Assembly (NCBI RefSeq): GCF_017549005.1 | Contig: NZ_JAFYYT010000046.1 | Location: 1-64,000 of the forward strand | DNA: 64,000 bases | Source of the DNA: Ruminococcus sp. | GTDB taxonomy: Bacteria > Bacillota > Clostridia > Oscillospirales > Ruminococcaceae | Reading direction: 5' to 3' | Position numbers and translations under genes: made by a program | The notes under the pieces: generated by a model | What the model was told of the DNA's origin: nothing | Databases searched by the model: none | What the model saw: the letters and a program-made list of their open reading frames with translations, nothing else | Part shown: piece by piece, positions 52,743-61,223 of the stretch | How positions within the stretch are numbered: the first letter of the stretch is position 1 | Layout: the number at the start of each line of letters is the position of its first letter

Positions 52743-54254
52743 ATGAATAACAATATTTATAACGGAACACAGGCTCATTATATACCGCAGCCTGTGGCAA
52801 AGGTAAAGGAAAAGCCCGAATACTCAAAGGCTGAGGTCGTTCTTTCGGTGTTTGCGATAATTGCCGCGTTCGCTTTCGTGAGATATGTCCTGTACTATGT
52901 TATGGGGTTCTTCACTACGGGAGTTTTTATTGCCATTATTACCGCGGCAATAGTCTACATGAAGAAAAAAGGCTGCAAATTCTCGGCTTTCAATAAGATA
53001 AATGCAGCTGTACTCTATATTTTCAGCTTTGTATTCTCGATAACAGCAAACAACTTCATCAAGGACCTTAATGCTATATTCCTTTTCGGCGCAGGAGCTT
53101 ACCTTGTGTACTCTGCTTCGGCAGGAAACAAGGATATCGAGCGCTATCTGCCGTTTGCTGTATGCAAGGCGATATTCGAGTACCCGTTCTCACATTTCGG
53201 CAAGCAGGCAGCTATAACTCAGGACCGCCTTTCAAAGTCAAAGGCAGGCTCAAATGTTAAGTACATAATAATAGGCCTGCTTATCACTATCCCTGTCACA
53301 GCTGTAGTTGCATCGCTTCTTATGTCCGCAGATGACGGGCTGGAGGAAATGCTCACGGATATGTTTTACAGGATATTCAGCGATGAGATATGGGAGATCA
53401 TTTTGCAGCTTTGTTTAGCTGTTCCATGTTCGATGTATCTTTTCGGAATGCTTTACGCGAATACTCACCGCGACAAGATTCGTCCGCTTGAAGAGCAGAA
53501 CTGCATAAAGACTCTTTTCAGTATGCGTTTTATAAGCAACCTTGTAATGTATACAGCCGTAACTCCCCTCTGCATACTTTATGTGATGTTTTTCTTCTCA
53601 CAGGCGAGCTACTTCCTGTCCGCGTTCAGCGGCGAGCTACCTAACGGCTTTACCTATGCTGACTACGCAAGAAAGGGATTCTTCGAGCTCTTTGCAGTTG
53701 CAGTGATAAACCTTCTTGTACTCTGCTTCATCAGTCTCTTTTCCAAGAAAGCAGGCAAGGAAAAGCCTTTTGCCCTCAAGCTTTACAGCGTTGTGCTCAG
53801 CATTTTCACTCTTATCCTCATTGCAACAGCTATGAGCAAAATGGTAATGTACATCGACAATTACGGTCTTACTGAGCTCAGAGTGTATACAAGCTGGTTC
53901 ATGGTGCTTCTTGCGCTGATATTCGTGCTTGTTATCATAAAGCAGTTCCGTTATGATATGAAGTTCACAAAGCATCTTGCAGTTATTTTCACACTTTTGT
54001 TTGCGGTCCTCTGCTTTTCACGCCCCGAAGCTCTTATTGCCAAGTACAACATAGAGATGTACAGGTCGGGACATCTTGAAGAGCTGGATACAGACGCGAT
54101 ACTAAGAATGTCCGACGACGGACTCCTTGCAGCCTTCAACGAGGATGCCATAACCGTTGAAGAGGTCAACAGGAATAAGAAAAGGATATATGAGCCTTAC
54201 TGCTACAGAAAGTACAACCTTTCAGCCATGATACTTGACAGCAAGACAGAATGA
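52743..54254 (+). CDS. DUF4153/DUF4173-like polytopic membrane protein
   Basis: The 503-residue protein has about ten membrane helices in two groups (about 30-135 and 175-425) and an extracellular or cytosolic C-terminal part with NIEMYRSGHLEELDTDAILRMSDDGLLAAFN, a pattern found in DUF4153/DUF4173 proteins. The latter segment contains a tetratricopeptide-like helix pair. Function is unknown. GGAGT precedes the ATG. It ends before a strong hairpin. Confidence 0.75.
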   Translation: MNNNIYNGTQAHYIPQPVAKVKEKPEYSKAEVVLSVFAIIAAFAFVRYVLYYVMGFFTTGVFIAIITAAIVYMKKKGCKFSAFNKINAAVLYIFSFVFSITANNFIKDLNAIFLFGAGAYLVYSASAGNKDIERYLPFAVCKAIFEYPFSHFGKQAAITQDRLSKSKAGSNVKYIIIGLLITIPVTAVVASLLMSADDGLEEMLTDMFYRIFSDEIWEIILQLCLAVPCSMYLFGMLYANTHRDKIRPLEEQNCIKTLFSMRFISNLVMYTAVTPLCILYVMFFFSQASYFLSAFSGELPNGFTYADYARKGFFELFAVAVINLLVLCFISLFSKKAGKEKPFALKLYSVVLSIFTLILIATAMSKMVMYIDNYGLTELRVYTSWFMVLLALIFVLVIIKQFRYDMKFTKHLAVIFTLLFAVLCFSRPEALIAKYNIEMYRSGHLEELDTDAILRMSDDGLLAAFNEDAITVEEVNRNKKRIYEPYCYRKYNLSAMILDSKTE

Positions 54255-54270
54255 CCGAAAATATATTGCA

Positions 54271-54302
54271 GAAACCCCGCGTCCGATACCGGACGCGGGG
54301 CA
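54271..54302. terminator. bidirectional GC-rich stem-loop
   Basis: Stem CCCCGCGTCCG/CGGACGCGGGG between convergent genes (DUF4173-like and hydrogenase-type). T content after it is low on both sides, so strength is uncertain. Confidence 0.6.
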
Positions 54303-54314
54303 ATTTCGTTATTA

Positions 54315-56069
54315 TTACTTCTTTTCCTCGGGGTTCTTTTCCTCAGCGGGCTTTTTTACGCCTGTAACGTCGGAAATATCAACCTTTTCGGTCTGCTCAG
54401 CCTTAACGAGTACATTATTGATATCGCCGACAAGGGAAATGATATCGTTTATGGACTTGTTGATAGTCTCTGAGCTCTCGTTTGTGATAGTTACGTTATC
54501 ATCAAGAGCGCTGAACGCATTGATGGTAGTTTCAAGGATAGATGTGAGCTGTGAAACGCTGTCAGCGTCCATTGTGGAGTTATCGTTACAGAACGAAACG
54601 ACATTCTCAAGGAGGTCCTTAACTACAGCAGCTCTTTCGCTGGTAGCAGCTGTGGACTCGCCGATATTCTCCATATTCTCGGTGATATTTGAAACATTGC
54701 TCTTGAGCTTTTCGGAAAGAGCAAGAACTTCCTCGGTGATCTCGGCAAGCTGTTCATTCTGTCTGTTGAGGGCAGAGTGTCTTGCGATGAGGACTGATTT
54801 AGCGTGTACGATACAGTTATCGGGAGTATTGAGACCTCTGTAGATAGCCGTAGCCATATCACGGCAGGTATTGTATCCGCAGGCATGGCAGTCATAGCTG
54901 CGGTCCTCTTCTGTATGCATACCCATTTTCTCGAAGATAGGCACAAGCTGTGCCACATTCGGAACAGGTGTGGGCATTGACGGCTTGTAGTTTCTGAGGA
55001 AGTCAGCAACACGGAGCTCATCGTCGAACTTCTTGAAGAGCTTGTCGTCGCCTCGTCCCATGATACCTGTTGACTTGCGGCGGCTCTTTGCCTCTGTTTC
55101 GATAGCTCTTGAAGTAGCCATTACATCGAAAACAGTCTGCTTTGTACCCGAAGCGGGTCCGATGTTACATCCGAATTCACATGAGAGCACGTCGAATACC
55201 TTCGGGTGCTTGGATTCGGGCATTCTTCCGTACATATCTATTTCTCCGAAAACCTTGTGTACGCCCTCGGAATTTGTGATATTGACATCCGGATCCTGCA
55301 TCCAGATATTGTCTCTCAGTCCGCCGGGACGTGAGTATATGGAGCCGAGCTGTCCCTGCATATCGTCGAATTTGTACTCAAAATTCTCGGAAGTGTCTAT
55401 CGGGATGATGATATCGTTTCTCTCGAAGTATTCGAGAAGCTTCTTGATAGTAACGTTATACTTTACGAGACCCGTATCCTTTGCCTCATAAGCCTCGGCG
55501 ATACATGGAGAAATAACAGCTATGGGGTTATTTCTGCGGAGATACTTCTCTATGTATATAGCGCTGCACGCAATAGGGCTGTGTATAGGCGAAAGGTTCT
55601 GGAGCAGCTTGGGCTGGTATGTTTCGATATACTTAACTATGGCAGGACACTGCTGTGTGATTATATTGCCGATCTTGTCCTGATCGATAGTTCTTGCGTG
55701 AGCCCATGTGCAGATATCAGCACCGAGGGATACGTCGAATATAGTACATCCCTGTTTCTTGAACCAGTCGAGAACGCCCTTCCACTTTGTGGGGAGAATG
55801 GTCTTGATAGCAGGAGAAGCCATAATGATGATCTTTTCCTTGAGGAGGTCGGTGATACATTCGTCAGTATCGTCGATATAATCTCTTGCACCGTGGTTGC
55901 ACTTCTTAACGCATTCGCCGCAGGCGATACACTTGGAAGGGTTTACCATAGTGATAAAGCGGCCGTCCTCCAGCTGCTTGGTCATATTGGCTTCGGGTGC
56001 GGGACATTCTCTTACACAAGCGTTACATCCCACGCATTTTTCAGGTTTTACAATGATCAATTCACTCAT
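54315..56069 (-). CDS. sensory-type [FeFe]-hydrogenase with coiled-coil C-terminus
   Basis: The 584-residue protein has two ferredoxin-type clusters (Cys12-Cys22 and Cys47-Cys57) and the H-cluster domain. L1 reads TQQCPA (Cys141), L2 reads SPCIAEAYE (Cys189), L3 reads CEFGC (Cys297, Cys301). Next is a Cys-x2-Cys-x4-Cys-x16-Cys cluster domain (394-419), then a coiled-coil region (about 430-565) like a methyl-accepting protein without methylation sites. The first cysteine of TSCCP, needed for fast proton transfer in catalytic enzymes, is Gln. That pattern marks putative sensory hydrogenases (HydS/group C-D). The C-terminus should signal. AGGAG precedes the ATG. Confidence 0.85.
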   Translation of the reverse strand: MSELIIVKPEKCVGCNACVRECPAPEANMTKQLEDGRFITMVNPSKCIACGECVKKCNHGARDYIDDTDECITDLLKEKIIIMASPAIKTILPTKWKGVLDWFKKQGCTIFDVSLGADICTWAHARTIDQDKIGNIITQQCPAIVKYIETYQPKLLQNLSPIHSPIACSAIYIEKYLRRNNPIAVISPCIAEAYEAKDTGLVKYNVTIKKLLEYFERNDIIIPIDTSENFEYKFDDMQGQLGSIYSRPGGLRDNIWMQDPDVNITNSEGVHKVFGEIDMYGRMPESKHPKVFDVLSCEFGCNIGPASGTKQTVFDVMATSRAIETEAKSRRKSTGIMGRGDDKLFKKFDDELRVADFLRNYKPSMPTPVPNVAQLVPIFEKMGMHTEEDRSYDCHACGYNTCRDMATAIYRGLNTPDNCIVHAKSVLIARHSALNRQNEQLAEITEEVLALSEKLKSNVSNITENMENIGESTAATSERAAVVKDLLENVVSFCNDNSTMDADSVSQLTSILETTINAFSALDDNVTITNESSETINKSINDIISLVGDINNVLVKAEQTEKVDISDVTGVKKPAEEKNPEEKK

Positions 56070-56112
56070 AATTATAAAAACTCCTTATGGCATTTAAGAA
56101 ACTTATTCTGCT

Positions 56113-57201
56113 TTATTTCTTTCCGATAGAATTAGCCTTTGCTGCAAGAGCGGCAAGGTCTATCTTACCTTTCTTTTCGCCGCCTTCATTTTTTGCGTCG
56201 CTCTTTTTCTGTTCGCTGTCGTTTTCGTCTTTTTTCTCGTCGTCCCTGTCGTTTTCGTCCTTCTTCTCGTCGTCCTTCTTAGCGCCTATGGATTCAGCCA
56301 TCTGCTTGAGCTTGTCGAGCTCTTCCTGCTGCTTGCGCTTTTCGTCGTCATTTTTCATTTTCTCAGAGAGCAGTGTAGGTCTCTCGGGGATCTCGGGCTC
56401 GAAGACCTCGGGCTGCTTGAATACAGGGACTCCGCCCTCCTTGATAGTAGCCTCCGTTTTGTTGAGGCACTCGTCTGCTTCGATAAGGCGGCTTATACCG
56501 TCTTTGCGGAAGCCCTCGAGGGAATCTCTTACCAGACCCATATGTCTCTTCAGCGTATTGACGTTCTCGAGGATAGAAGCCCTGAGATTATTTGAAGCAA
56601 CGTTCATTTCCTCAGCCTTGTTCTTTGCCTCGGCGATCTTTTCGGCAGCTTCTCTTTCAGCCTCGAATATTATCTGTTCTGCTTCCGTATTTGCTTCCGA
56701 AACTATACTTTCGGCGAGCTTCTTTGTTTTGAACTCTATTTCCGCAGCCTTTGATTTGGCTGTACCTTCCAACATGGAAGATGACTTCTGAGCTTCGATG
56801 AACACGTTGCTGAGAGCCATAGCCTCGTCCTGAGCCATAAGAGCAGCACATTTTGACTCGGCGTTCTTGAGCTTGTCATTGACCCCTGCAATTTCTTCCT
56901 TGAGCTTCTTTATCTCTTCCTGGAGATTAGTGTTTTCGTCTTCTGTTGCTTTCAGCTTGAGGCTTAGAGTATTGTTCTGAACCTGGATCTGCGTGAGCTT
57001 TGCGCGTTCTTCCGAAAGAACCGATTCCAGAGCTTTTTCGGGATCTGTTCCCTTTTTGTAAGCTTCCAGCTGAAGCTTGGTCACTCTCAGCTCGTTCCTG
57101 AGATCATGCACCTGTTCGTTGAGATATTCAAATCTTCTTATAACGGCTTCCTTGTCATAGCCGCCGAAAGTCACGGTTTTGATAAATCTTGGTTCAGCCA
57201 T
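56113..57201 (-). CDS. DivIVA-like coiled-coil protein with acidic/Lys repeat tail
   Basis: The 362-residue protein begins FIKTVTFGGYDKEAVIRRFEYLNEQV, which resembles the DivIVA N-terminal domain (FxxxxRGYDxxEVDxFL). A coiled coil runs from about residue 25 to 215. The C-terminal part is rich in Lys/Glu/Asp with the 9-residue unit DDEKKDEND repeated twice. DivIVA-like proteins sit at poles or septa. The gene is 43 bases upstream of the hydrogenase-type gene and in the same direction, so they may be co-transcribed. Confidence 0.65.
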   Translation of the reverse strand: MAEPRFIKTVTFGGYDKEAVIRRFEYLNEQVHDLRNELRVTKLQLEAYKKGTDPEKALESVLSEERAKLTQIQVQNNTLSLKLKATEDENTNLQEEIKKLKEEIAGVNDKLKNAESKCAALMAQDEAMALSNVFIEAQKSSSMLEGTAKSKAAEIEFKTKKLAESIVSEANTEAEQIIFEAEREAAEKIAEAKNKAEEMNVASNNLRASILENVNTLKRHMGLVRDSLEGFRKDGISRLIEADECLNKTEATIKEGGVPVFKQPEVFEPEIPERPTLLSEKMKNDDEKRKQQEELDKLKQMAESIGAKKDDEKKDENDRDDEKKDENDSEQKKSDAKNEGGEKKGKIDLAALAAKANSIGKK

Positions 57202-57333
57202 CTTTATATCCTCCTTATAAACAACCGACCGCGGTCAGCGGTCACCCGATCAAGACAAAATAAATGTTTTTATCGTGTACTGATACATAATTATTATACA
57301 CCATAAATGGAATATAGTCAATAAAAAAACTGC

Positions 57334-57366
57334 ACAAAAAACAGGGCGATTTTATGTAAATCACCC
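57334..57366 (-). terminator. terminator of the gene at 57400
   Basis: On the minus strand stem GGGTGATTT/AAATCGCCC, then TG and six T. Confidence 0.8.
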
Positions 57367-57399
57367 AATCTTATCGTGCAGTATCGACATTTACAATAA

Positions 57400-57978
57400 T
57401 TACCAGTCATTTTCGCTGTCTTTGATGAGCTTTTTTACTTCCTCGTTCTCATAAAGCCCGAGATCGAAGAGGCGGTCAGCCTGTTTGCTGGTAATTTTTC
57501 CCTGATCTGTGAATACGAATTGTCCGTGGTGCTGTTCGGTGCCGTTCCAGGAGTCTATTACCTGTAACCAGCCCTGTCTGTCGAGCTCTGTTTCGGGATA
57601 TTTTGAATCGGGATAGAACTTCTCAACGATCATTTTTGCACATTTGCTGTGATTTGTGAACGCGCAGGAGTAGGTATCGCCGTCGGGGGATATCCAGCCG
57701 AGCTTGAAATCGGGGGAATTCTTGTCGAACATCTCCTCAAGGGAGAGGGGCTGTTCCTTATCTGACTCGATTATACGCAGAAAACCGTAATCGTTCTCTC
57801 TGAAATGGTAGTAGCCGCCGCGTCCGTCAAAGACTACGGGGAGCTGTTCTTCGGAGATTATGTCCTCAAAGCCTGTGCCTTCGAGGGCTTCGGGAGTATC
57901 GACGTAGAGATAGCAGTAGGAGCCTGTTGAGGACTTGTAGACTGCATATTTCTTTTTCTTCTTCTTTGCTCTCTTCAC
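57400..57978 (-). CDS. hypothetical protein, charged N-terminus
   Basis: The 192-residue protein starts, in my view, at the GTG 57976-57978, since AGGTAGGTG lies 8 bases upstream; an ATG 21 codons earlier (57999) is the alternative. The N-terminus KRAKKKKKKYAVYKS is strongly basic. The rest is mixed, with YYHFRENDYGFLRI and a C-terminal helix FVFTDQGKITSKQADRLFDLGLYENEEVKKLI. No family is recognised. It is single, with its own terminator. Confidence 0.6.
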   Translation of the reverse strand: MKRAKKKKKKYAVYKSSTGSYCYLYVDTPEALEGTGFEDIISEEQLPVVFDGRGGYYHFRENDYGFLRIIESDKEQPLSLEEMFDKNSPDFKLGWISPDGDTYSCAFTNHSKCAKMIVEKFYPDSKYPETELDRQGWLQVIDSWNGTEQHHGQFVFTDQGKITSKQADRLFDLGLYENEEVKKLIKDSENDW

Positions 57979-58072
57979 TCCGGAACACCTACCTTTCATA
58001 TAACATAGGTATATTTTATCACAGTTTCTACGTAATGTCAATTATTATCTTTATTTTTCTGCAATTTGCCAT

Positions 58073-58104
58073 AAAAACAAGCGGCTGTCAGTGTTGACAG
58101 CCGC
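58073..58104 (-). terminator. terminator of the binding-protein/GGDEF operon
   Basis: On the minus strand stem GCGGCTGTCA/TGACAGCCGC, loop ACAC, then TTGTTTTTA. Confidence 0.88.
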
Positions 58105-58119
58105 CATATTTTTACAATA

Positions 58120-59319
58120 TTACATATTCATAACATTGTTGATCATGTTTCCGCCGTTCATCTTAGCATTTCTCATAGCTGTATCGAGTTTAACAAGCAG
58201 TGAGTTTACGTTGAGGCAGTCGCCGGGGAGGTAGTGGTATACCGCACCTGAGCAAGGAAGCTGAACGTTGAGGTTCAGTACCTCGTAAGGACTGCTCATT
58301 ACGCGCTGGATGTTCTGAGCGATGCCTGATGCCTGGCTCTCGGAGATATTCTTGTTGAATACGAAGCAGAATTCGTTACCTGTGATGTTGTAGATTTCTG
58401 CAACATCGCCGAACTCTTCCTTGAGCTTTTCAGCAACAGCAGCAAGGTACTCGTCACCGAAGTCATAACCGTAGGTATCGTTGATACTTCTGAAGTTATC
58501 CATATCGAATACTGCGATCTGGAATCTTCCTGATTCGAGTCTTTCGCTGATATCGTTATCGAGAGCGTAACGGTTCTTCATACCTGTAAGAACGTTTGTT
58601 ACAGCGAGGTCGCTTGCCTTCTGACGTGTATTCTTGAGCTTAGCGTCAACCTCGGCAAGACGCAACTCACGCTCTTCGAGTTCTGCTCTTGCCTTCTTGG
58701 CTCTGCGTGCGAAGAGCCAGATAGCGAGCTCGGAGAGGATAGCGATGAGCGCCATAAGTCCCATAAGGATATAAGCTCTCATAGCGTTTCTTCTGAGGAG
58801 CTTCTGAGTTTCTGCATTAACGATGCTTATAGTAGCTGTAAGCATCTGTGCAGCCGTTATTTGCAGAGGGTAAAGGTCCTGTTTAAGTGTTTCAGTCATT
58901 GTTGCTTCGTCGCCGCTTTCGAGCTGGTTGGTACCGAGGGACTCAAGTCTTGTTCTGAAAGTAGCGATCATAGACTTAGCATAGTTATATCTGGTCATGA
59001 CCGACTCAGGCAGGTCAAGGCTTTCAAACAGTTTCTCGTTTGCTTCGATATTTGCGTAGATACGCTCTGTATCGGCAACTATTTCAAGGGGGTTATCATA
59101 AAGGTTGGCAGCAAGACCAACAGAGTTTGTACTTACCTTCTGTAGCTCACCGTTGATACTGTTTATAGCACGGTTAGCTGTTGAAGTCATGTTGTTAAGA
59201 TCCATATTGTTGCTGTAGATGTTCCAAACGAGGATAGTATCCAGAACATAGATTATCGCAACGAGGATCGCAGCAAATACATATCCGCTCGAGGCGCCTT
59301 TCTTCTTATTCTTTGCCAT
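58120..59319 (-). CDS. membrane GGDEF-domain protein with degenerate active site
   Basis: The 399-residue protein has a membrane helix (12-34), an external helical domain (about 36-178), a second helix (180-203), a coiled-coil signal helix (205-237) and a GGDEF domain (about 238-397). The active-site loop, usually GGDEF, reads Thr313-Gly-Asn315-Glu-Phe, so the catalytic aspartate is replaced. Diguanylate cyclase activity is doubtful; it may bind nucleotide or partners. It starts 15 bases after the stop of the substrate-binding protein gene, so its external domain may sense the binding protein. Confidence 0.85.
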   Translation of the reverse strand: MAKNKKKGASSGYVFAAILVAIIYVLDTILVWNIYSNNMDLNNMTSTANRAINSINGELQKVSTNSVGLAANLYDNPLEIVADTERIYANIEANEKLFESLDLPESVMTRYNYAKSMIATFRTRLESLGTNQLESGDEATMTETLKQDLYPLQITAAQMLTATISIVNAETQKLLRRNAMRAYILMGLMALIAILSELAIWLFARRAKKARAELEERELRLAEVDAKLKNTRQKASDLAVTNVLTGMKNRYALDNDISERLESGRFQIAVFDMDNFRSINDTYGYDFGDEYLAAVAEKLKEEFGDVAEIYNITGNEFCFVFNKNISESQASGIAQNIQRVMSSPYEVLNLNVQLPCSGAVYHYLPGDCLNVNSLLVKLDTAMRNAKMNGGNMINNVMNM

Positions 59320-59334
59320 ATATCCGCACCTCCA

Positions 59335-60699
59335 TTATGAATTGTTTCCTGCAGACGAACTTGCCGACGCCGGATCAAGCATGAGCTTGATGAAGTCATC
59401 GTTCATGTTGTCGGCCTTAACAAATGAAACGCCTGTATTCAGGTGATTGGTCAGCTGCTCGCCCGTTATGGCTGCTGTAGCAAACTTAACGCCAACATAT
59501 CCCATAACATAAGGATTCTGTACAACAGTTCCGTAGAGGACGCCGTTCTTGATGTTACTGATGATCTCGTCATCGGAGTTGAAGCCTACAGCAAATACCT
59601 TGCCTGAAAGGCCGAGCTCATTGATAGCGTCACAGATACCGAGTGTTGAATTGGTGTTTGTGCCGAAAAGGACAGAGAAACCGTTTCCGTCGGTTCCGAG
59701 AAGCTTCATAGCCTGTTCCTTTGCTTCCTTACGCTTTGAGCATGGCTCGGACTGTACGAAGCTCATCATGATATCCTGACGGATACGCTCATCGGCAGCG
59801 TCCTTTTCCTTCTGCTTTGCGAGAAGCTCAAGCTCAGCAGGTGTGAGTTCTTCTGTGTTCTGCTCTTCGGCTGCAGCTGCGCCGTCAGCACCGTATGCAG
59901 CAGCGTCTCCGCCTGCGGCTGCACCTTCTGCATCGCCGAAAGCAGCACCTTCTGCACCTGAACCGTCAGGAGCTCCGCCCCAGTCGCCTTCACCGCCGGG
60001 AGCTCCGCCGCCCATTGCAGCACCTGCGCCGCCCATGATGATAGCCATCATGTTGAGTGCGTCAAATTCAACGCCTCTTGTCTTACCGATGGATCTCTTG
60101 AGAGTATCGGTAAATCCGAGGACACGCATATCAGATGTGGAAGCTGTGCTTCCGATGATACCGATCTTCTTGATATCGGCTACGTCCTTGCCTTTTTCTC
60201 TCCAGCCCTTTACAACGTTTCTTGCAGCAGCTACGCCGCCGTCAAAGTCTGACGAATTTATCAGTGAAAGTGTAAGAGGATTGTTGGAATCAGGCGATAT
60301 AACGTTAGAGTTGATAGCGATTACCTTGATACCCTTGTCAACAGCCTGCTGAAGAACATCATTGAGGTCTGTCTGACTGTTTGGTGCGATAACGATCGCT
60401 CTGACGCCGGCATTCATTGCCTGTTTGATATAGTCTACCTGTGAAGCGTAATCATTATCGCCCTCGGCAACGTTGTAAATGATCTCATAGCCGAGTTCCT
60501 TTCCTGCGTCCATAGCACCCAGCTTTACGTCATCCCAGAATGCGATCGGCTGTTTGGTGATAACTGCGATCTTTCCGCCGCCCGGTCTTCCGCCCTGCCG
60601 GCCTCCCTGTGGTCCACAACCGCCGCTCAGAAGCATTGCAGCTGACAGCGTACAAGCAGCGACGGTTCTGAAAACGCCATTTTTCTTGTTTCTGTTCAT
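59335..60699 (-). CDS. sugar-type periplasmic binding lipoprotein with Gly/Ala-rich insertion
   Basis: The 454-residue protein has a lipoprotein signal (Cys28) and a Gly/Arg-rich linker. It has a type I periplasmic-binding fold (RbsB-like): KIAVITKQPIAFWDDVKLGAMDAGKELG and AIVIAPNSQTD. The fold resumes at SFVQSEPCSKRKEAKEQA and FSVLFGTNTNSTLG, and the hinge FAVGFNSDDEI is present. A Gly/Ala/Asp-rich low-complexity stretch of about 60 residues (222-278) and a charged helix (280-310) split the two lobes. It is the first gene of an operon with the GGDEF protein; no permease is present, so it is more likely a sensor ligand binder than a transporter part. Confidence 0.88.
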   Translation of the reverse strand: MNRNKKNGVFRTVAACTLSAAMLLSGGCGPQGGRQGGRPGGGKIAVITKQPIAFWDDVKLGAMDAGKELGYEIIYNVAEGDNDYASQVDYIKQAMNAGVRAIVIAPNSQTDLNDVLQQAVDKGIKVIAINSNVISPDSNNPLTLSLINSSDFDGGVAAARNVVKGWREKGKDVADIKKIGIIGSTASTSDMRVLGFTDTLKRSIGKTRGVEFDALNMMAIIMGGAGAAMGGGAPGGEGDWGGAPDGSGAEGAAFGDAEGAAAGGDAAAYGADGAAAAEEQNTEELTPAELELLAKQKEKDAADERIRQDIMMSFVQSEPCSKRKEAKEQAMKLLGTDGNGFSVLFGTNTNSTLGICDAINELGLSGKVFAVGFNSDDEIISNIKNGVLYGTVVQNPYVMGYVGVKFATAAITGEQLTNHLNTGVSFVKADNMNDDFIKLMLDPASASSSAGNNS

Positions 60700-60848
60700 T
60701 ATTCGAACCTCCTTTGATCAATTAGACCTTATACTGCCGCCGGATATCTGCAAACGCTTCTTTTTTCATGTCTCTGTAATTCATGTATCATGAACCGTAA
60801 GCCTGCGGCATTACCCCTGTACAAGTCCACTATTGATATCCATAATTC

Positions 60849-60877
60849 ATTTTAGCACATTTCTTTAAGAATTTCAA
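60849..60877 (-). promoter_or_regulatory. promoter of the binding-protein/GGDEF operon
   Basis: On the minus strand TTGAAA (60872-60877), 17-base spacer, TAAAAT (60849-60854). Confidence 0.65.
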
Positions 60878-61122
60878 CAACTTTTTGTAAATCAATAGTC
60901 CGCGTGATAAACAAAATTAATCAAAAAAATCTATGCATTTTAATCAATTTTATACCTGTGGTTTAATCGAAAATCAAGTATACAAAAATTGGTACGACCA
61001 AATCTGCCGCTGATATTTTTTGCCGATATTACGCTCTGTAATGAACTTAAAAAATTTGCACAAATACAGTACGCTGTTTTTGTAAAAGATAATTCAATTT
61101 TGTATAACACCCCTTTTTTCCC

Positions 61123-61151
61123 TTGACATCAATATGGAAAAGTGTTATACT
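61123..61151 (+). promoter_or_regulatory. promoter of the zinc-ribbon/LRR-kinase-vWA operon
   Basis: TTGACA (61123-61128), 17-base spacer, TATACT (61146-61151), about 73 bases before the ATG. Confidence 0.8.
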
Positions 61152-61223
61152 AATCGTGATAACAATATAAATACGCAAATATTTTAATTGCGCTGCTATA
61201 TTCTTATGTCAGGAGGAGAGACC

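Larger units (their letters stand above)
60700..61223. other. intergenic region with divergent promoters
   Basis: This AT-rich gap of 524 bases holds the promoter of the binding-protein operon and the promoter of the zinc-ribbon/LRR gene. Nothing else is recognised, although the leader of the binding-protein mRNA (about 150 bases) is long. Confidence 0.6.

Noticed and set aside
59843-60352. 169-codon frame opposite the binding-protein gene, Ser/Pro/Ala-rich
   Set aside because: It is the antisense image of the Gly/Ala-rich insertion and has no start signal.
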